The position numbers and the translations under genes are program-made. From Beta vulgaris subsp. vulgaris (lineage: Eukaryota > Streptophyta > Magnoliopsida > Caryophyllales > Amaranthaceae), in NCBI RefSeq assembly GCF_026745355.1, contig NC_079206.1, positions 11,376,779 through 11,440,778 of the forward strand: DNA of 64,000 bases. The letters are read 5' to 3'. Each line of letters opens with the position of its first letter. Position 1 is the stretch's first letter. Shown piece by piece: positions 57,103 to 64,000 of the stretch. Under the pieces are notes generated by a model, which was not told the DNA's origin, did no database searches, and saw only the letters and a list, made by a program, of their open reading frames with translations.

Positions 57103-58555
57103 CCAGGGGCGGAGCTTTTAAGGGGCAGGCCTGGGCTTGGCCCCTAAAAAATTTTGGAAGAAACATTAAACACAACTTGCTATTATATTGTCCAAAAAAG
57201 TAATAACTTATTGCGTTTGCGTCTTTACTCCTCACTATACCCTTGGGCCTTGATTCTGTGAAGTGGGGGAAAAGAATTGGGGACGCGGGACCTACATATT
57301 GTGGGAAAGGACTTAGGCGTAATGGTCCTTAAGCGGTCACAGAGGCAGTGTTAACTGAGACTTGACCATAGAAGGAGGGGATGCTGGTGAGCTGCTCAAT
57401 AAGACTTATTCTCTTCAACTTTGAAAATCCCCCTTTAGGGTAGGGATTTTGGGCGAACACTCGGCCCAGCGGGCGAACATGCCGGGCTCACCTATCCGTT
57501 CTCTCTCTTTCTACTTGTTAAGATCTTCAGTTCCTTTTAAATCAAAATAAATAATTAAAACATTTTACCATTCCTAATATATAGTAGCGTACTGGACTCC
57601 ATCTACATAAGTAGAAGCATTCAAGAAGTACGATTGCACCTATAATCGCCAAAATAAAGCTGGTCACGAAATCAATCCTGTCAGCAAGAGGGGAAGGATC
57701 TATGCACGACCTGACCCATCGCCAATTGGCAGAGCATCTGGAGCGAGTTCAAGAGGAAATCTTGAACCTTGAGATTGAGAACGAAGAAGATCCAACCCGT
57801 CGTCGCGAAAGGCTATGCCCCACACATCTATCCAGAAGCAAGTGTAGTTCACCGGTTTCACCAAATGCTCTTGATGTTCTGCAATCACGTACTAGAGGCC
57901 TGGAGCCTTTTCCTTTTAAAAAAAAGTTTTTTCAGGGTATTCTTTCCTATTTCAGTAATTGTTTTTTCCATCTGTATCCAATTTGTCTTATATTACATGT
58001 GTTTACCTTGTGTTATTTAAAGTTCTGAACTTTTTTTCTTTTTTTATTTTATCTTGTTGGAAAGTTGAAAATTATTTAAAAATTAACTAAACATTATAAA
58101 TCTATAAATAACGTATCCTCGTATTTGTGTCTAACTTAGAACATAAAATTGCATAATGTTAATTTAACAACTCATACGCAAAGTTGACAAATATAGGCAC
58201 TTAGTAGTATTACTTACCATGTATAAAAATTAATTTATAGCTTAGTTTTTTTTTGAAATTTTTATGTGGTACTTCCTCGTTCTTTTTCCTTTGCAATAAT
58301 TGAATTTTTTTTACACTATTCACCCACCACCCTTAATATATTATGATGTTTACATACGGAAAAATATAGTCATATAGGATCTTGTTATATTTGTCTCTAT
58401 ATATACATTCAGAATATCAAAATTTTTATAACTTTTACTAAAAAGAAACTAAGATATTAATAGTTCAAGTTCTGCATTATAGTTTTAGATTTTCAAATAT
58501 AGTACTCTAACGTTTTTTCAGCCCCCAATAACAAAAGTTTCAAGATCCGCCACTG
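57103..58555. mobile_element. hAT-type element inside the LINE
   Basis: The ends are CAGGGGCGGAGCTT and AAGATCCGCCACTG, with the 8-bp duplication ctgttacc (57095-57102, 58556-58563). The 1453-bp interior holds ggcctgggcttggcccc near its start and a 57700-57905 stretch that could come from another element. No transposase seen. Confidence 0.88.
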
Positions 58556-59700
58556 CTGTTACCCTCCTCAACAAAATTGGAGCCATTCATTTCACTGAAA
58601 GCCATGACCGGGTCTTCTCCCTTTGGACAAATATCTGTAGTTTCGACTCAAAAAAAGCGAATATAGCCATCTCCAAAGAAAATGAGATGGAGTCACGAAA
58701 ATGGATCTGGAATAACACTTCGGGACATCCTAAACACAAAGTAAGTTTATTTGGCAAATTTGGTAGAATAGGATGTCTGTTAATGTTAACCTCCATCATA
58801 GAATCCCAACTTTTCCCCCTCATTGTGCTTTCTACCCGTCCCATATCGAAGACATGAACCATGTGATCTGTAGTTGATTTGGGACTTGGCTGGATTTACT
58901 TTGGACCTTGCTACCCCATTTAAAAATTGGTTTAAGGATCTGATAATATCAAACCAACAGATCCAACTCTCCTGTTCCAAGAAATGTCCTCTTTGTGTTC
59001 ACCTCTTGGGTCATATGAAATAGGAGAAATCCATGGCTGTTCAAGAAAAAAAAGAACATTCCATTAGTCGTTCTCTTAAAGAACTCTAGTTGGACCATCA
59101 AGGAATGGTTCTTCACTCACAACCAAACTAAGTTGGGAAAAGCTCCCAACCCCTCCTCCTCCACAAATGTCCCTTGGCAAACCCCCTCCGCAAACCAACT
59201 AAAAAGAACATTGATGCCTCTTTTTTTCATGAAACAAACCAAGTTTTCTTAGGCCTAGTTTGTCGTAACCATAATGCTCATTGGGTGGAGGATATGTAAT
59301 TTTCCACCTATACCAATATAATGATCCCCTTGAGACCCAAGTCTATTTTGTATCTTGCTGGCTTTACAGCGGGTAAACTGAAATCAATGGGAAAATTGCT
59401 TGATTGCCTCGGATTGTTTGCAGGCGATTAATACCATTAACCAGACTTCGTGTGTAAAAAATTCTTTGTCTTATCTCATTGATCCTTGCAGGGAGTTGCT
59501 CCGAGATCGAAACAATACTAGGCTATGCCATGAAAAAAGAGGAGCCATAAGCTTGCTAATATTCTTGTTAGAAGTGCTAAAGGGAGGACGGATGGTTTCA
59601 ACACTTTGTATTTTGAGTAACCCTCCCCCAGATTGTATTGATATTTATGTAGCAGAGAACTCTAATCTTAGTAGTAACCATGAAAACTAGAATGATGGAA
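58556..59700 (+). pseudogene. LINE zinc-binding and RNase H remnant
   Basis: After the hAT element the LINE resumes with DRVFSLWTNICSF and RKWIWNNTSGHPKHKVSLF (zf-RVT region). RNase H-like sequence follows near 59260 (LVCRNHNAHWV) and 59400-59690 (DCLQAINTINQTS, ILVRSAKGRTDGFN in another frame). Frameshifts and stops throughout. Confidence 0.75.
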
Positions 59701-59768
59701 GGCCCATAGGCATGTATTAAACTATTTCTATAATTAATTAAGCTGGCTCCAATTTTTCAAAAAAAATA

Positions 59769-60137
59769 AATACACTATAGACTACAATCGGAAGCATGAT
59801 GCACATCATATGTTGTGTTACATAAATTATTGTAAACGCGATCCACCAAAGACTTTGTTTATATTATGTTTGGAGGGAGTATTATCAAAGTATCTCTTCA
59901 TGACTTTTTCAAATATATAATTAAATTATTAGTGATTTTCATTTATAATTAAAGCGAGATATTACTGATTGTAGTTTGTATTTGAATTTGAAAGAGCAAC
60001 CAGTAAGAACAAAATGAAAAGGAGTATCAAGAGGCTATTAGTGTTGATGCAACATTATACTTGCAAAATTCAGACTCGTGCTACCCAATCATTTCGGGAA
60101 GGTTGCTACAATTTCGACTTTTAACCACAAAATCATA
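59769..60137. other. Gene-free stretch
   Basis: AT-rich sequence after the LINE tail; nothing recognised. Confidence 0.4.
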
Positions 60138-60746
60138 TTCCCTCGTTACAAAATACTCTTTATCCTTTCCTTCTTTATCTGTCTCGAAATATTCTTTACA
60201 TTTCTATTTTGGGATATGACCCACTATTATTTTAATTATTCTACCTTTTAACTATTGGCTCACACTATCTATCATCCAAATAAAATAATACCACTCTTAT
60301 TACCTACCAACTCTAACCATGACCCAAGAATTTTCCCCTCAAAAAAAAAAAAACTCTAACCATGACCCACATTCTCTCTCCTTAAAATAAAATAATACTT
60401 CTTCTGTTTTTTAATATGTTACACGTTCTATTTTAGGAAGTTTCAAATTAGATGTTACACTTTTATTTTCGATAATAACTTCTCTCTATCTCTCTCCTAT
60501 CACATGTTTACATGGACCCTTTTGTTTTCTTTCTCTCTATCTCTCTCTTCTTCAAAAATTACCTAGGAGTCCGTGATTTGAAAAGATTAACATGTTAAAA
60601 AAATGGAGGAAGTACTACTTTTACTAACTACTCACTCCTATGACATCTACTTTTCAATAAAATAACAATTGATAACCAAACAACAACTTATCATCTAAAA
60701 CTACGTGTCATGATAAGTGTCAAAAATATTCTAAGATGAAAGGAGT
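60138..60746. mobile_element. Possible Stowaway-like element hosting a second one
   Basis: The outer ends ttccctcgttacaaaatact and attctaagatgaaagga are weak inverted repeats. The inner element at 60398-60612 is better supported. Confidence 0.4.
60398..60612. mobile_element. Stowaway MITE
   Basis: The ends are cttcttctgttttttaatat and acatgttaaaaaaatggagg then aag, with flanking TA. It lies inside the weaker element at 60138-60746. Confidence 0.72.
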
Positions 60747-61154
60747 AATAATTACGATGATTATAGGAAAACAAGCATCAATAGAAGTTTATACCTATTA
60801 TTTTTTTAAATTGAAGTTGTACATTCTACCTAACACATGATGTTGATTAATAAAGAACTTACAAATGGTGATAGAACTGTCCCCAAAAAAACTTGAGCTT
60901 GTTATGACCTGTATAAAAATGGATTATTTGAAAAAGTAGATCCATATTGATATTTACCTACTATATTTTCTTTCGTATAAATACTTGCACTATTTCATGT
61001 TTTATGACTTGTCGATGTATAGTTTCAAACATTAACACCTTTAAGTATCAATAAATAAAAATTCCAAAAAATTTGTTATTAAAAAATTATACATTAAAAA
61101 AGAAACCTAACAAGATTTCACATAACTATATTTTAAAAAATATATAAATCATCA

Positions 61155-62048
61155 CTTTGTACGAGCCAGTAGTGTCAATTTCTCATGATAACATCCGTTT
61201 AAAATGCGTCTCTCTCTAGTCCTTCTCTGCCTTCTCTCTACAAGAAAAACACCCTCAACCCTCCTAACCCTAGAACTCGCCGGAGATCCGACGCCGCGCA
61301 GGTTTCCGGCGGGTCTTCGGCGAGTTCCGTTGTGTTGATTCCCTCGTGTTTTTCTTCGCTTTTTATCTTTTTCAGTCGGTTTTCCTATTTTCCGTCCGAT
61401 TCGTCGGCACCTTTCTCGTCCCCTTCATAGTTTCGCCGCGGTCGTCTGGTCGTTTTCTCCACCGCCCCACCTTTGCAGCGCCACTACATGATTCTCCCTC
61501 ATTTTCACCGTGACTTTTCTCTATCCACCGGTAGGCTCAGATTGGAGGTTTTGCTCGTTCCACAGCTCACCACAGTTTCACATCCTTCACCGTTCAAGGC
61601 AGTTTCCAGTGTCGGTATCCAAGGTCAAGATAAACTCAGTTATTTGGATCATTCACTCAAGGAAGACAACGCGCAAGCAAAGAATACAAGAAAGAAGACA
61701 AGAAGCTCAATTGAAAGACGACGAAGACCAATTGAACAAGGCGCTCTCCAGGCCAATCCTAATATAGCATGCCGCTTAGGAAAACTATCAACAAAGGTAA
61801 CATCCCTCATGTCAGATCCAAAAGGAAAAGCAATACTCCTCTTTCATCGAACCTTCCTTATCATGTTCGGAAAAAATATATTAATTTTGTTTGTTCTTGT
61901 TTTAATGTGTTTAATTGTCAGTGTCTCGGTCCAGTCGAGGGATCGCATGCAAGCCTAACGTATGTTGCAATGATTCCCTAGATTGTTCGTAAGTTGTATT
62001 TCGATTTTTCATTAATGCATGTTATCTCGATGTCAAAAAATATATATA
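61155..62048 (+). mobile_element. Short retroposon with 14-bp target duplication
   Basis: The repeat tatataaatcatca occurs at 61141-61154 and 62049-62062. The insert starts in a CT-rich, GC-elevated leader (cgccggagatccgacgccgc) unlike the AT-rich surroundings and ends tgtcaaaaaa. It looks like an internally deleted LINE or a non-autonomous retroposon. A 161-codon frame at 61473-61958 has no recognised domain and I do not treat it as a gene. Confidence 0.55.
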
Positions 62049-62062
62049 TATATAAATCATCA

Positions 62063-62566
62063 AAGACAATAAATGTAAATAATAAATACTGTGCAAATAG
62101 TATAACAAATTCTAAAAGGAGGAAGTAAAAGATACATAACATATACTATGGCACACAGAATTTGGACGGTAGACTTTTTTCCCCAATGCATCTGCGCCTC
62201 GGAAAGTCGGAATGGTCTAACATAACTCGTCTATTCTCCAGAGTTTCTTTTTTTGACGGGCTATTCTTCAAAGAGTTATATGGATCACATAAGCTAAAGT
62301 ACAAAAACAGATATTATACAATGGGACTGCAGCTCTGCCAGTAACCTATTTAAATGCAGCAGGCACGAAGAGTACTCACTATCATCCTCGTAGCGTCGTA
62401 GCACACTATCTTACGAGGATAATTATACAAACAATCATATGAGAGAATTATGAATATGGTCATTATGATACATTTGCTAGCTTAATTTCATTCTACAACA
62501 TATAACAACCCAAGACAAATATATAATTGGAGGATAAATAAAAGGGAGGGGCTGATAGAAAAAAAT
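62063..62566. other. 3' flank of the PPPDE gene
   Basis: AT-rich; presumably contains the 3' UTR of the minus-strand gene. No polyadenylation signal chosen. Confidence 0.45.
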
Positions 62567-63750
62567 CTACACCATCTCTCTGGTCATTCTAACTGGTTTT
62601 TCCTGCAAAAATGCCACATCTGCTGTGGGAGTTGTTAGCAAATGATGAAGATCGGGATCATCCACCTCCTCTTCGCTGGCAACTGATGCAGATGATATCG
62701 GAGACTCTGACCCATCCTCTGATGATCCAGAACCCAAGTCAGTTTACAGGACATGAGCAAAACACGACTTCAAAAGCCAAAGCATAACATCAGTAACATC
62801 AGTATTTTCACTTCACATCTAAAACCCACAAGTTGGATGTAATATTTCTCAGTGGTTATATTTATATAGGATGTCAACATCAACAAAATTTAAAAAGAAA
62901 AGAAGACCACAAAACCAAAAGTCCTCTGCATACAAGTCAATAATCTAAAATTTTCCCAACATTTATGTGATAATAAAAACGTATCTTAATGCATCCATTG
63001 TTAATTACATTAGACTTCCCAATGCATAAAATTTGGGACATATTGGCTATGACGCTATGTAGTTCCAAATTTAACAGAGAAGACAGGAGGGACATCATGC
63101 CCATAAGAATATGAGCACTTTACCTGAGCATGCAATGTGATCAGGACACTGTCGAACAGCTGCTATTTGAATATTTTCTGGCAATAGGCAATTGAAGTAT
63201 GAACCTGCAGCTTAAGGAGCACTGTTTTAGACAAGGAAAAAGTCTACATGCATCCAACCTGCCTTCCCCACTTTGATCTAAAGCTTCTTTAGAAAAAATG
63301 AGGAGAATGTTGATGTCCATTATGTTGAGTTCCTATGACAATCATCTACTGTTCAGAGATGAGGAAAATTCAAGGACGATAATTCATATGATCTACAATC
63401 TTATATTGTCTACTGCCTTTTAAGTTTTAAGTAATGCATAGAGCAGGCAAAAAGTTATTCACCTAAACGTGCAAGTCGATTAACCCATCCAGGTATAGAT
63501 TTCCCAGTGAGTTGCAAACAGACTTCATCAGTAAAATGGTTACAGTTCTTGGCAATCAAGTGATATGTGTCCCCATGATACTTTGTAGCAAGGTGCTGCA
63601 TGAATGTTCGAAATTCAGCACGTGTCATATCTGTGGTACCAAGAGGTATTGCCTTTCTAAAAATGAACCCCGGACAGCTCCTAGGCTCCACCTCAAAAAC
63701 ACCACTGGTAGCATACTCGTGAGCTCCATAACCGTACTCCATGCCATGTA
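62567..63750 (-). CDS. PPPDE/DeSI-like thiol peptidase, 3' part
   Basis: Three exons: 63463-63750, 63124-63204 and 62567-62718 (stop TAG 62567-62569), with phases that fit. The first encodes VHGMEYGYGAHEY, VFEVEPRSCPGF and YHLIAKNCNHFTDEV followed by GWVNRLARL; Cys in KNCNHF aligns with the catalytic cysteine of DeSI proteins. The catalytic histidine should be in an upstream exon beyond the window. The second exon gives SYFNCLLPENIQI, also conserved. The last codes for an acidic Ser/Asp-rich tail ending EKPVRMTREMV. The acceptor at 62719-62720 was chosen for frame and could lie slightly differently. Family members are desumoylating or deubiquitinating isopeptidases, and human DeSI proteins have also been reported as S-acyl thioesterases. 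Confidence 0.85.
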
Positions 63751-64000
63751 CTGTATTCCAGGTTTGTATTGGCATCAACATAAGAAAAAGTAGAGCAATA
63801 AAGTATTTAGCATGTGATATAAGACGTGTCAGCAATAATAGTGCACCAATAAACATGGTTGCCAGAAACATCGGGTTCTATATATAGCAGGCAACGAATC
63901 AGACAGTAGACCAGTCCAAAAAGGCCACACTTCTAGATTATTCTAAGCAACGTAGCTGCAAAAAGCCTCTTGCTTAGACTCAGCCAGTAGATGCTAAGGA

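Larger units (their letters stand above)
51600..59768 (+). mobile_element. Decayed L1-type LINE with three nested insertions
   Basis: ORF1, endonuclease, reverse transcriptase, zinc-binding and RNase H regions follow each other on the plus strand and end with an A-rich tail after caatttttc (59754-59768). The 5' end is uncertain, somewhere in 51400-51650. It is interrupted by a Tourist-like MITE (53325-53662), a Helitron (55383-55767) and a hAT element (57103-58555). Many stops and frameshifts. Confidence 0.85.

Noticed and set aside
57700..58028. Open frames on both strands in the hAT element
   Set aside because: No domain recognised and both strands are open by chance; possibly part of another nested element.
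61473..61958. 161-codon plus-strand frame as a gene
   Set aside because: It lies wholly within a retroposon-like insertion, has no recognised domain, and alternative frames there are equally open.

Overview
This is a nuclear plant genome window, most likely from a eudicot. It has short exons in long AT-rich introns with GT-AG borders, and a dense, nested load of transposable elements (TEs): Ty1/copia, L1-type LINE, CACTA, hAT, Mutator, PIF/Harbinger-Tourist, Tc1/mariner-Stowaway, Helitron and SINE. The repeat families look to me like those of the Amaranthaceae, but that is only an impression. Nothing bacterial, viral or organellar is present.

The gene content is small. All recognisable host genes lie on the minus strand. 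Positions 1-36681 hold a tandem array of palmitoyl-protein thioesterase (PPT1-like) genes: a decayed copy 0 cut by the window edge (1-4707), copy 1 (5720-10487, broken by an 8-bp deletion), an isolated last-exon fragment called copy 1' (11672-11942), copy 2 (24196-29132, reads through as 331 residues) and copy 3 (29863-36681, 12 exons, 335 residues, complete Ser-Asp-His triad). The 3' part of a PPPDE/DeSI-like thiol peptidase gene lies at 62567-63750. As I recall, PPT genes next to a PPPDE gene is also the arrangement at two Arabidopsis loci.

Unit A (about 5541-20280) and unit B (about 24013-30785) are a segmental duplication of copy 1/2 plus the 3' end of copy 3. Each unit serves as an empty site for TEs in the other, so the insertions can be ordered. 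Unit A gained a copia element (13376-20037, target duplication gccag/accag), a Helitron, a Stowaway and other DNA. Unit B gained a 263-bp Helitron, a SINE fragment and a 549-bp element. A CACTA element sits inside the 5' LTR of the copia element.

Between the units (20281-24010) are a copia gag fragment, an inverted LTR fragment and a second CACTA element. An unclassified inverted-repeat element, carrying the 5' end of an N-acetyltransferase-like gene, interrupts that CACTA's terminus.

Positions 37000-62000 are almost all repeats: Tourist-like elements full of degenerate 'aataagttccaat' units, a 966-bp Mutator-like element with telomere-like arms, an 8-kb decayed LINE holding a Tourist element, a Helitron and a hAT element, and a short retroposon at 61155-62048.

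Palmitoyl-protein thioesterases remove S-acyl groups from proteins in lysosome- or vacuole-type compartments. Human DeSI proteins, relatives of the PPPDE gene, have also been reported to remove S-acyl groups. The locus may therefore be a protein-depalmitoylation neighbourhood; that is inference.
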